A stretch of DNA of 55,735 nucleotides. It comes from Chondrus crispus. Lineage: Eukaryota > Rhodophyta > Florideophyceae > Gigartinales > Gigartinaceae. The first letter of the stretch is position 1. Each line of letters begins with the position of its first letter. The translations under genes were made by a program, and so were the position numbers. Below the pieces are notes generated by a model. That model was not told where the DNA came from, ran no database searches, and saw only the letters and a program-made list of their open reading frames with translations. Below are positions 10,751 through 18,669 of this stretch, piece after piece. Location of the stretch: assembly GCF_000350225.1 (NCBI RefSeq), contig NW_005178519.1, forward strand, positions 133,120 to 188,854. The letters are read 5' to 3'.

Positions 10751-12577
10751 TTAGCTCCTCCAACGAGGGCATGGTGACCTCACTGTGCCGTGGCCAAGCG
10801 CGGGCCGACGCGCCATGAGGGCCACTCTCCCCGCGACGGTCGGCGAAGACTGGGGAGAGGCCGGCTTCGCTACGAAAGATTCGGACCGCGCGTCGTACAG
10901 TAGAAAGGAACTTTGCTCGCCCGTGGTGTAATCGGTCCACGGGCGCCGCGTACGCTCGGGCACCTGGCACGCGCGATGCATGAGTGAAAGTACGGACGCG
11001 AAGCTCCACGTCGCGTGTTTGGAATGCGTCTCTAACGGATGTAGGGGCACGTCGGGGAGGTCGACGGCGACCCTCCCAAGAAACGCGAGGACCCCGATGG
11101 GTTGTACAAACACGCGACGGTTGACATGGACCTCGGTCATAAACGCGCTCCCTAGGGCCCATGCCCACTCACACTCGACGTTGTGCATTAATTCAGCGTA
11201 GGCCGGGTGCCGGGGGTCGGAGCACGCAAACCCGAAATGCTTTAAGGCATATGGAAGGTGCGGGTGGACCCCGAAGGATGGAAGGGACCTCCGCAGCGTC
11301 TCCGGAAGTTCGGGGAAGTCCCTTGCAGTGATGCCGTGCTCAAAGGACGCCGATCTAAAAACGCGACCGTCCTCTTCCTCACGATGGCGGTATGTCACCC
11401 AATCGTGGGGCGACACCGCAATAGCGTGAAGCCGCATGAGTGAGCTAGCTGATTTTTGCAAGGCCACGCGGGTCTTCGAATACGCGTACGGTCCAGGGCT
11501 AATGAATAGCTCCTTCACTTCCGAGAACACGAAACGCCGCGGGCCGTCAGGGAGACGACCGAACAAGTGTTCAGCCATACGGTCTACATACGAAACTCCA
11601 CGGATGCTGTACGCGAAGGACCTGTCCCAGGGGATCGCGTCGAGGAGTTGATACGGGACTCCCCCGGCTTCACTCGTCAACCTCTCGAGGACGAGGCCGG
11701 CCTCGTCCACACGACCCGCCTCGTAGATGCGTCGAACACGCATGAGTTTGGGACGCAAGGAGTCGCGGGACAGTAGTTCGGCAAGCGTGATCCCCGATCG
11801 GGCGTGCCGACGCCACGGGAACCGCAGTCGCTCAACCGGTAACGACAGCGAGCGCTCCAGAGGAGCACCAAACCACTGCGTGGTGTCGTTGGCCAACTCC
11901 ACGCTGGCATCGAGCATGCCCCGACACTTCTGGGGCAGGGCGCCGGGCTGTCGGCAGCTCCCCCACGCCCCATAAGACCCACTGCGCGGCTCGTAAGCCG
12001 CGTTAGCGCGCTCTGCGTCGGGTGACCCCACGGAAGCGGACCCGTCCGGGACCGCTCGGGCGGCTTCTCCTCCCTTCTGTACTGCGCCCATCGAAGAGGC
12101 CGGACGGAATTCAACCGATGACGCGGACCCGGAAGGTCCGTGCGACTTTTGGAAAGGCGGCAACGCGGGCGCCGCGGAAGGAACGAGCCCCTCTACGCGA
12201 AGGGGAAGCGTAACGGAGATCCCGATAGAGGCCGGGACGGGTACTGTACGCGGGGGCCCGGACGCCCCAGGGAGCGGCGGAAGTGCGAGGGGTGCCACGG
12301 GGGAACCCCCACATGAAGGGGACAGCGGGGAGTCGACAGCGGGATGACCCGCGGGAGGAGGAGACATGAGGACCACGTGGAAGCCCGCGTACGGGCGAGG
12401 AAGGTGAAAGACGTCCGCACCGATGTGCGGGAAGAAGCCGATGTAGGCGAAGGAAAGGGGTGCGCGGATGAGGACCGAGACGCAGACAGGGGAGAGGCGA
12501 TCGGGGATCAACGCGAGGGGATACGCCGTATTGCGGGGTAACAAGGCCAAGGCTCGGGAAGCGACCGGGTCGGACAT
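10751..12577 (-). CDS. Antisense ORF of the LTR element, 608 aa, unknown function
   Basis: An uninterrupted frame runs opposite to gag-pol. It starts at ATG 12577, 56 bp inside the 3' LTR. A still earlier ATG at 12640 falls inside the LTR itself. The first 60 residues are hydrophobic; residues 60-200 are Pro/Ala/Ser-rich. The C-terminal 350 residues look like a folded domain, with spaced aromatic residues, Trp and charged helices. I recognise no family. Remaining open for over 600 codons while pol has several stops suggests it has been under selection. An antisense promoter in the 3' LTR could drive it, but none was identified. The GC-rich sequence makes long chance frames likelier, so some caution is due. 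Confidence 0.6.
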   Translation of the reverse strand: MSDPVASRALALLPRNTAYPLALIPDRLSPVCVSVLIRAPLSFAYIGFFPHIGADVFHLPRPYAGFHVVLMSPPPAGHPAVDSPLSPSCGGSPVAPLALPPLPGASGPPRTVPVPASIGISVTLPLRVEGLVPSAAPALPPFQKSHGPSGSASSVEFRPASSMGAVQKGGEAARAVPDGSASVGSPDAERANAAYEPRSGSYGAWGSCRQPGALPQKCRGMLDASVELANDTTQWFGAPLERSLSLPVERLRFPWRRHARSGITLAELLSRDSLRPKLMRVRRIYEAGRVDEAGLVLERLTSEAGGVPYQLLDAIPWDRSFAYSIRGVSYVDRMAEHLFGRLPDGPRRFVFSEVKELFISPGPYAYSKTRVALQKSASSLMRLHAIAVSPHDWVTYRHREEEDGRVFRSASFEHGITARDFPELPETLRRSLPSFGVHPHLPYALKHFGFACSDPRHPAYAELMHNVECEWAWALGSAFMTEVHVNRRVFVQPIGVLAFLGRVAVDLPDVPLHPLETHSKHATWSFASVLSLMHRACQVPERTRRPWTDYTTGEQSSFLLYDARSESFVAKPASPQSSPTVAGRVALMARRPALGHGTVRSPCPRWRS

Positions 12578-12587
12578 GGCTCTCTCA

Positions 12588-12625
12588 CTCCTCAAGGGTG
12601 AACGCGGACGTTCACTCTTGAGGAG
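12588..12625. repeat. 17-bp stem-loop beside the 3' polypurine tract
   Basis: Arms 12588-12604 and 12609-12625 pair over 17 bases with one G-T wobble, around the loop CGGA. The right arm is the sequence that also ends pol at 8269-8285. The stem therefore overlaps the upstream side of the polypurine tract and could affect its use as a plus-strand primer. Confidence 0.8.
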
Positions 12626-12632
12626 GGGGCCG
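12620..12632 (+). other. Polypurine tract before the 3' LTR
   Basis: GAGGAGGGGG followed by CCG lies directly before the TG of the 3' LTR. This is the usual place for the RNase H-resistant primer of plus-strand synthesis. Confidence 0.65.
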
Positions 12633-13287
12633 TGTGGCATAACGGCGGTTCGTGATTAGATTTTGATCAGATCAATACGAACCGCACACGCGCACACGTG
12701 TGCCCCCACGTGTACGGGGGACCCGCGACCACACGCGTACACGTGTAGGAGAGGCGTACCACCACACACACAGTACGCGTCTCACACGTGTGCTGTCAGC
12801 CCCGACGGCTGACAGCATTACAGCGCGGGACGACCCGCGCTACAGTACGTTACTACAGCATACGGGTACTGTAGTGTTATGATAGAGGCATTGGAACACG
12901 AGAGAGACCGGCGGCGGAGTAGGTGGACAAGCACGGACTTGTCCACGACCTACCGCCTAGTTCCGTCTTCCAGCTTAACTAACGAGCGCGATCCGCATTC
13001 GCGCGCGTTAACCGAGACAAAGCGGGTAGGGGACAGCCGCGTACGCGAGCGAGCCTAGATCCGCCTCCGCCCGTCCGCGCTGGTACGTTACACAGCGCTG
13101 CTCCGGGGCGTCGAGGCGTAGATCGGCCCGCGCGTACGCTCGTCCCCGACCGTCCCGCTCTACCACGCTACCAGGGCCCGCTTCCCAGTCCCGTGGGCTG
13201 TGTGTTCTCCCCGTCTTCTCGCCCCTCGTACGGGGTCTACGTCGAGCAGAGTATACACCCCTCTCCGTTGGGAGGTGTTATACTACA
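12633..13287 (+). repeat. 3' LTR (655 bp)
   Basis: It is collinear with 257-919 and has the same termini. It is 8 bp shorter near 12893-12902 and has about 20 substitutions relative to the 5' copy. It is followed by the target duplication GCAGC. Confidence 0.92.
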
Positions 13288-13292
13288 GCAGC
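13288..13292. repeat. Target-site duplication, right copy (GCAGC)
   Basis: Identical to 252-256. It forms the first codons of the open frame that leads into the older gypsy pol. Confidence 0.85.
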
Positions 13293-14547
13293 CTCAACTG
13301 ATAGTGAGGATTTCACCTCCGACTCTGAGGCTGTACCTGGCTCGTCTACGACAAGCGACAATGAATTTGTCTGGGCGACTCTTGACCGGCTACCATTTGA
13401 ACCTGATTTGGGACTCACCAAGCTACCGGATGGAGCAGAAGATGAATTGGATGGTCTGCCTGATCTAGTGAAAGAGGGCCTAAAGTACGACTCGGAAAAC
13501 GCGAAAGGAGATGGTAGAGTAGACGAAGAAGGCCCGGAACGGCTTCAAGTAGCCCTTCTGGGAGAGAAATTGCGCCACCTGGCTTTCGAGGCCAGGGAGA
13601 GCATTGTGAATTCTATCCAGAACTCAGGGATTGTGGCTTGGTCACTCGACGATTTAAGACTGGCAGATGTTCCGGTGTCTCACTCATTTGAGCTCGAAGA
13701 TTCAAGCTCCATTTCGCACGCTCCACGTAGGCTTCCGCCACGCCACAATGAAGTGGTACGTGAGGAGCTCCGTAAGATGCCGGAGGCGGGAATAATAACT
13801 CCCTCCATTTCGGCCTGGTCCTTTCCTATCGTTATCGCATCGAAGAAAGACGGAAAACCCAGGTTCTGTGTAGATTACCGCACCCTCAATCGCAAAATGA
13901 AAGCCGATCGTTGGCCCTTGCCAAAGATCGAGGAGATCTTCGATGATTTAGAGGGGATCTCGGTCTTCACAACGCTTGACTTGTTCTCGGGGTATTGGCC
14001 AGTCCGGATGGCTGAGAACGGCAAAGAGAAGACCACTTTCGTCTGCCGTTTTGGGACGTTTCAATTCGAGGTGATGCCGTTCGAGTTAATAAACGCCCCC
14101 TCTACATTCCAAAGGACGATGGACCAGCTTTTCCAAAGGCTTAGATTCGTGACAGTTTACTTAGACGACGTACTCGTCTTCTCGAAGTCCGTTGAAGAGC
14201 ACACTTCACACTTACGTGAAGTCTTCAAGGTGATTGCTACGAGCGGGCTGAAGCTTAAGATCCCAAAATGCAGCTTCGCACAGTCCCAAACGCGACTGCT
14301 TGGACACATAGTCACCGGAGATGGCGTCAAAGTGGACCCCGAAAAGGTCAGCGCCATTAAGAGGGAGAAGGAACCGTCCAATGCAACAGGGCTTCGTAGC
14401 TTCCTTGGTCTGGCAAGATACTACCGCCGCTTCATTCCTAAGTTCTCCGAGATCTCTGCTCCGTTACATGAGGCCACGTCTACTAAATGGATGTTAAGTG
14501 GACGGCGGAGATGCAGGAAGCATTCGAGAAGCTTAAGCTCAAGTTAG
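13293..14547 (+). pseudogene. Older gypsy element: reverse transcriptase
   Basis: An open frame from the junction encodes an acidic spacer of about 100 residues and then a Ty3/gypsy reverse transcriptase. Motifs include ITPSISAWSFPIVIASKKDG, FCVDYRTLNRK, TTLDLFSGYWPVRM, and FELINAPSTFQ where FGLxNAPxTFQ is usual, then the catalytic VYLDDVLVFS and LLGHIVTGDGVKVDPEKV. The protein differs strongly from the 13-kb element, so this is another lineage. No protease precedes it here; the 5' part was either left of the insertion or lost. The frame shifts to the next one between 14487 and 14547, within the connection to RNase H. Confidence 0.85.
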
Positions 14548-15209
14548 CCTCCCCGCCAGTCTTGGCGTTTCCGGACTTCGAACAACCTTTTGTCGTGGAG
14601 ACTGATGCATCCTCGGTCGCAGTCGGAGCTGTTATGGCCCAACGAAAAGAGGACAGGAAAGTCCATCCGATCCAGTACGCAAGTCGCGCGATGACGTCAG
14701 CCGAGAGGAAGTATTCCGCCTGTGAGCGAGAGGCCCTGGCTGTGATCTTCGCTTTGAAGAAGTTCCGAGTTTACCTGCTTTCAACACAGAAGTTCACTCT
14801 AATAACGGACCACTAAGCCCTGCAGTATGCCTTTAAGAAGAGAGACATTCACGGGAGGTTGGAAAGGTGGATGGGCTTCCTAGCAGAATACGAATTCGAA
14901 ATTAAGTACCGCCCGGGAGGAAAGAACGGTGCAGCTGACTTCCTGTCCCTCCTGAAAGCCAAGGGCGAGGATGGAGTCGACTCTGACGACGAGGGAGATC
15001 TTGTCTGCAGTGTTTCGGATCCTCTAGAGGCGCAAATGGAGTGGGAACCCCATCTTATTGACATTTCAAGATACCTCGGGGGTATTGATATGAGGGAAGT
15101 GGATGTTCGTCGACGTCGGCTCAACCGCCGATGCGCCAAACGTTTCATGGCTGTAATGGACAACTGTTCCGTAGGACCAACAATGGATTACGCGCTATCC
15201 CGCCTATAG
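14487..15209 (+). pseudogene. Older gypsy element: RNase H
   Basis: In the next frame the sequence encodes FVVETDASSVAVGAVM, YASRAMTSAERKYSACEREALAVIFALKKF and FTLITDH, all RNase H hallmarks. A TAA (14814-14816) takes the place of the expected glutamate codon after DH. The same frame then continues with the RYRPG-like stretch (KYRPGGKNGAADFLS), the expected end of RNase H. It runs to a stop at 15209, while the integrase starts one frame away at about 15131. It therefore has one stop and two frameshifts. Confidence 0.82.
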
Positions 15210-15528
15210 GGGCTCGCAGAAGGATCATTAGAGCCTTTCACGACGAAATAGGCCATTGGGATCTGCAAACGACGAAGAGATTTGTCTTGGACCGATATTG
15301 GTGGCCTGCCGTCCACCGAGACGTGAACGATTACGTTCGGGGTTGTGACGGTTGTCAGAAAGCCATACCAATTCCGAAGTACAAGACCACCGTTCGATTT
15401 TCCATGACTTCGTTATTTGATGCATTTTCTATCGATTTCGCGGGACCATTGCCTCGTACGCCCTCTGGAGGGAGGTACATCCATATTACCGTGGAGCACC
15501 TGACTGGCTGGCCAATTGCGAAGGCCAC
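15131..15528 (+). pseudogene. Older gypsy element: integrase N-terminal half
   Basis: The frame encodes the zinc-binding H-H-C-C set (FHDEIGHWDLQTTKRF, CDGCQK) and the first catalytic aspartate in SIDFAGPLP, then VEHLTGWPIAKAT. It is cut at 15528 by a solo LTR. Removal of the LTR plus one copy of the duplication (500 bp) joins it in frame to 16029. Confidence 0.85.
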
Positions 15529-16023
15529 TGTAATAATATGGATCCTTCCGGTTCGGTGTCAATCCGTCACGGAGGGGGTGTTCACGGTAGCGGTAAATTA
15601 CAACGCCAGCAACCTCACTAGGAGGGTGGCTTGTGCGAGACCGAAACGGACGAAGGGAGATGCTACCCCTGAACACGGGAGGTGAGTCCTAATTAGGAAG
15701 TTGGGGGCTAGCTCAGAGGGGATGGGGTAGCTGGTTTATTCTCCGGGAGGGAGGCAGTTCCTCTCTAGTACGTCTGCCTCCCTCGGGTCTCAAGCTACTG
15801 TGCGACTACTGTACAGTAGCTATCATAGCTACTGTAAGAGACACCTCCCGTGTACACGTGTGTCACTGTGCCCCTGGCACCACGTGTACACGGACCTGTA
15901 AACTAGAACACGTGTGCTGTCACTGCAGCTTGCACGTGTTCACTACGCAACGTATGGTACCTGTAAATTAGGCCACTCTAGCTACTGTAGAGCGTCCGAG
16001 AACGGAATTGTCATACTACTACA
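15529..16023. repeat. Solo LTR (495 bp) inserted in the older integrase
   Basis: The insert starts TGTAATAATATGG and ends ATACTACTACA. It is flanked by GCCAC (15524-15528) and ACCAC (16024-16028), a 5-bp duplication with one change. Taking out 500 bp restores the integrase frame, which confirms the borders. The ends, CACGTG-type motifs and strong hairpins (11-bp stem with 3-base loop at 812-836 of the 15-kb block, i.e. 15812-15836) resemble the LTRs of the 13-kb element. It is probably a related family reduced by LTR-LTR recombination. Confidence 0.88.
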
Positions 16024-16028
16024 ACCAC

Positions 16029-16749
16029 CGTCACCTCGACGGCAGAGGAGGTGCTGAAGTTCGTGAAAGAAGAGATAATCCACTGTTTTGGGTTACCACG
16101 TGTCGTTGTCTCCGACAACGCTACTTGTTTCACAGCGTCGGTCCTGAATGCCTTCATGGCACGAAACGGGATTAAGTGGAAGACAGTGCTCGCCTATGCG
16201 CCTATGTCGAACGGACGGGCAGAGCGGATGGTCGGCACATTGAAGAGAGCAGTCCGTAAGATGATTCTCGGTGCCTCGCCTGCAATTGTTGAGTGGGACG
16301 ATGCTTTACGTCAAGTCCTATATGGATACCGTCGCAGGAGGATGGCGGTGGGATTGTCCCCGTTCGAGCTGCTTTATGGGGTGTTGCCCAGGATGGCGCC
16401 TGGAGACCAAGAGCCTCTCTTCGGAGTCTCCGAGATCCGCCACCGGGAAATGGAACTCCTGCAAGCCAGGGCGATGCAGGCAACAAGAATAATCGGGCGC
16501 AGAGCAGCAACCACATTAACAGACGGTCGCAAAACAACTTTCAATGTGGGCGACGAAGTGTTGGTCGCCGCCCTTGGGCCCATGCAGAAATGGCCTATCG
16601 CCTTGTCGAAGTTCTATGGCCCATGCCGAGTTGCTCGTGCGCGCCATCCGCGGTACACCCTAGTGTCGCCGCATCAACGCTACTCGAGAAGGGAGATACA
16701 TGCCAGAAGGCTGGTCATCTACAAGAGGCAACCGTTGCACCTTCAGTGA
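16029..16749 (+). pseudogene. Older gypsy element: integrase C-terminal half
   Basis: The frame resumes with TSTAEEVLKF and then LPRVVVSDNATCF, which holds the second catalytic aspartate. The glutamate region SNGRAERMVGTLKRAVRK follows, then a C-terminal domain with VGDEVLVAALGP. The D-D-E set is complete. It ends at TGA 16747-16749. I see no LTR of this element downstream. Confidence 0.83.
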
Positions 16750-17082
16750 GGCAAATGACTAGGGATTTTCACACTTTGAATTGAAAGATAGTGAAATGCA
16801 TATGAAGTGCTGATTACTTGCTACAAGTAGATAGAGAGTGGGTCATGGAGACAATGGGAATCACCAATGACCTCTAATGGTGAATGGAACTTCCCGAACC
16901 CCGAATCGCGGCTTTCTTGTGTGCTCTGCGGCTGCTTACGCGTTCAATTCTGCTCTGTTTCTTCTTGAAAGGGGTTACGACGAGAACTTGGCGCAGTTCG
17001 GAGACGCCAACGAAGATCCCGTCGCCCCCAACGCATGCTTTGACCGCGCCGGCGCAGAACCGAAGCGGAAACCCCTCCATAC
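16750..17082. other. Downstream of the older gypsy pol, no gene supported
   Basis: About 330 bp of sequence contains a short inverted repeat GGTCAT/ATGACC at about 16841-16877. It ends in the CATAC duplication (17078-17082) of the following solo LTR. No LTR terminus of the older gypsy element was recognised. Confidence 0.4.
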
Positions 17083-17662
17083 TGTAGTACAACGGCGCGA
17101 AGGCAACGGCACCACCGCTGCGGCCCCGGGATACAGTACGATGGGTTGTAAGCGCGAGAAGAACTGTAAGGAGTTATATTTACAGCACACGGCCGGTGCG
17201 GAGTACAGTAGTACCCGACTGGTTACACGTGTAGGATCGGAACGGTAAGTAATTAGTAATTAGTAGTTAATGGCACAAATTAGCCAATTTAGCACAGTAG
17301 CTGGTATACAGTAAGTAACAGCTACTGTAGCGGGACAGGTGTCCTGGCGTCCCACTTGGGGGTTAAGACCGGGGGCACCTGCCCCGTTCCAGTAAACGGG
17401 AGGCAGACTCGCCTCCCCTCCCATTACGGCTAATTGCTATCCCGTTCCGGTGTCCGTTTTAGTCTCAGGCTTCTAACCCGTAACCGGCCGTCCGGATCTA
17501 ACACCACCGACCGGCTGCGCGTCACCGGCCACGTGAGCCTTTCCTCTTTTCGAGTCCATCCGTACGGTCTGCGTTCGCGCGTGGGTTACCCAGCGGGGCG
17601 CGCTCCCTTACCTCTAACCCCCCTCGTTTCCGAGTGGTCGGGGCGAAGGTAGTTATACCACA
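17083..17662. repeat. Solo LTR (580 bp) with perfect CATAC duplication
   Basis: It starts TGTAGTACAACGG and ends GTTATACCACA, close to the TTATACTACA end of the 13-kb element. It is flanked by CATAC at 17078-17082 and 17663-17667. It contains an ACACGTGT motif, inverted CAGTAGCT/AGCTACTG copies and a GGGAGGC/GCCTCCC stem. It represents a relative of the large element's LTR, now without internal region. Confidence 0.85.
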
Positions 17663-18441
17663 CATACAATCAAGTACAATGGATTGTATGGTCGAGACGC
17701 AGATGCTGTGCGTTATGTGGGGCAAGCCTTGTAAAGTCGCGACATAGACACCCGGGTCGAGCCTGAAGAGGAGTCCGAGAGATGGACTACGAAGACCCGA
17801 CCCGCGGAGAGTGACTTCATCTTGATTAAGGTGTTTTGCAGCGTCCTGGAAATCTCGGATTCGACGCGACCGAGAGCCGGTCCTCTCAAAGAGGAGGCTG
17901 TTGCGGACTAAAAGATCCCAGTACTTGACGGCAAGGTTCGGGGACCCAAATAGTTGCAGTCCGTTGCAGACGGCTGCGGAGATGCACATGTCACTATTAT
18001 CTCGGAACCGCACGGTCCCGTGTGTGGAAACGGGGTAGATCGGAGTCCGAGGATTGACCGCCCTGGAACGACCATGGATCATCTTCAGATTCCTACCCTT
18101 TTGATCGGTGCAAAAACGGTCAATACTTAAGAAGCCACTATTTCGATCTCTCCCACCAAACTGGAAGAGATCATCAACAATCTTGTGAGTTGTACTATTC
18201 CCGGTTCGGGAAATTGCTAGAATGTAGAGCAAAATGCAGTGAGGAAGGTTGGTTGCGGCGTCGACGCCATATTACGTGTTGTCAACGTCGAGATAGATGG
18301 ACTCAATATTCCACTCACCGTCGCCTATAATACAGTATTGGTTTGTGTCCGACAACGACTCTGTGATACCAAGACGCCATATCTATTCGAGAGAAACCTC
18401 TTCATCTTGCTTGCGGTGGAGCAGGGCGGTAATATGATCTC
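17663..18441 (-). pseudogene. Degenerate coding remnant, unknown protein
   Basis: On the minus strand, one frame from about 18440 down to the solo LTR at 17662 reads as protein-like sequence with only two stops (TAG near 18385, TAA near 18270). The open part after them is about 190 codons. Fragments include GITESLSDTNQYCIIGDGEW and KIVDDLFQFGGRDRNSGFL. Composition looks like a real, decayed gene. The solo LTR cuts its 3' end. I do not recognise the family. It may be a decayed host or transposon gene. Confidence 0.4.
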
Positions 18442-18669
18442 CTAGATGGCTTTGAACTCTTGTTCTGTTACGGCGTAACGGCGATGCCCGCTGGCCACCC
18501 AAATGTGGAATATGGAGCCCGTCTTGGAAACCTTGGTTATATCTGTTCGAGATGGGAGCTCGAATATTAAGTGGCTGCGGCTGGAGACGCGTGCAGCTTT
18601 CAGAGCGAGCTGCTTCCGCGGACGCTTACCTCCCGTGCTCTTCGCCGCTGTCTGCTTGGTCCTCGCCAT
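18442..18669 (-). pseudogene. Histone H3 tail-like ORF lacking the H3 core
   Basis: The 75-codon frame begins with ATG and [20 protein letters not shown], followed by LALKAAR. That is a histone H3 N-terminal tail with changes at R8 (Ala), A15 (Arg), T22 (Leu) and K27 (Val); K4, K9, S10, K14, K18 and K23 are kept. After about residue 28 the similarity stops, and the alpha-N helix and histone fold are absent. A weak HRRY patch near residue 60 could be the remains of HRYRPGT. The frame then ends. Codon use differs from the intact H3 at 33812, so it is not a recent copy. It is most likely a broken H3 variant, less likely an expressed tail peptide or first exon. Confidence 0.55.

Larger units (their letters stand above)
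257..13287 (+). mobile_element. 13-kb chromovirus-type Ty3/gypsy LTR retrotransposon, degenerate pol, extra 3' region with antisense ORF
   Basis: The unit is bounded by two LTRs that start TGTGGCATAACGG and end TTATACTACA, with a 5-bp duplication on either side. Gene order is gag with zinc knuckle, protease, reverse transcriptase, RNase H, integrase and chromodomain, which is the Ty3/gypsy order. A further 4.3 kb lies between the end of pol (8280) and the 3' LTR and holds a long antisense ORF. Gag changes frame several times and pol has four in-frame stops, so this copy cannot make its own polyprotein. The LTRs differ at about 20 positions plus an 8-bp indel, roughly 3 percent by eye, so the insertion is moderately old. 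Short perfect stem-loops occur throughout. The right end abuts an older gypsy pol. Confidence 0.92.

Noticed and set aside
17522..17662. Extension of the decayed minus-strand frame into the solo LTR
   Set aside because: The border at 17662 is fixed by the CATAC duplication, so the codons beyond it belong to the LTR.
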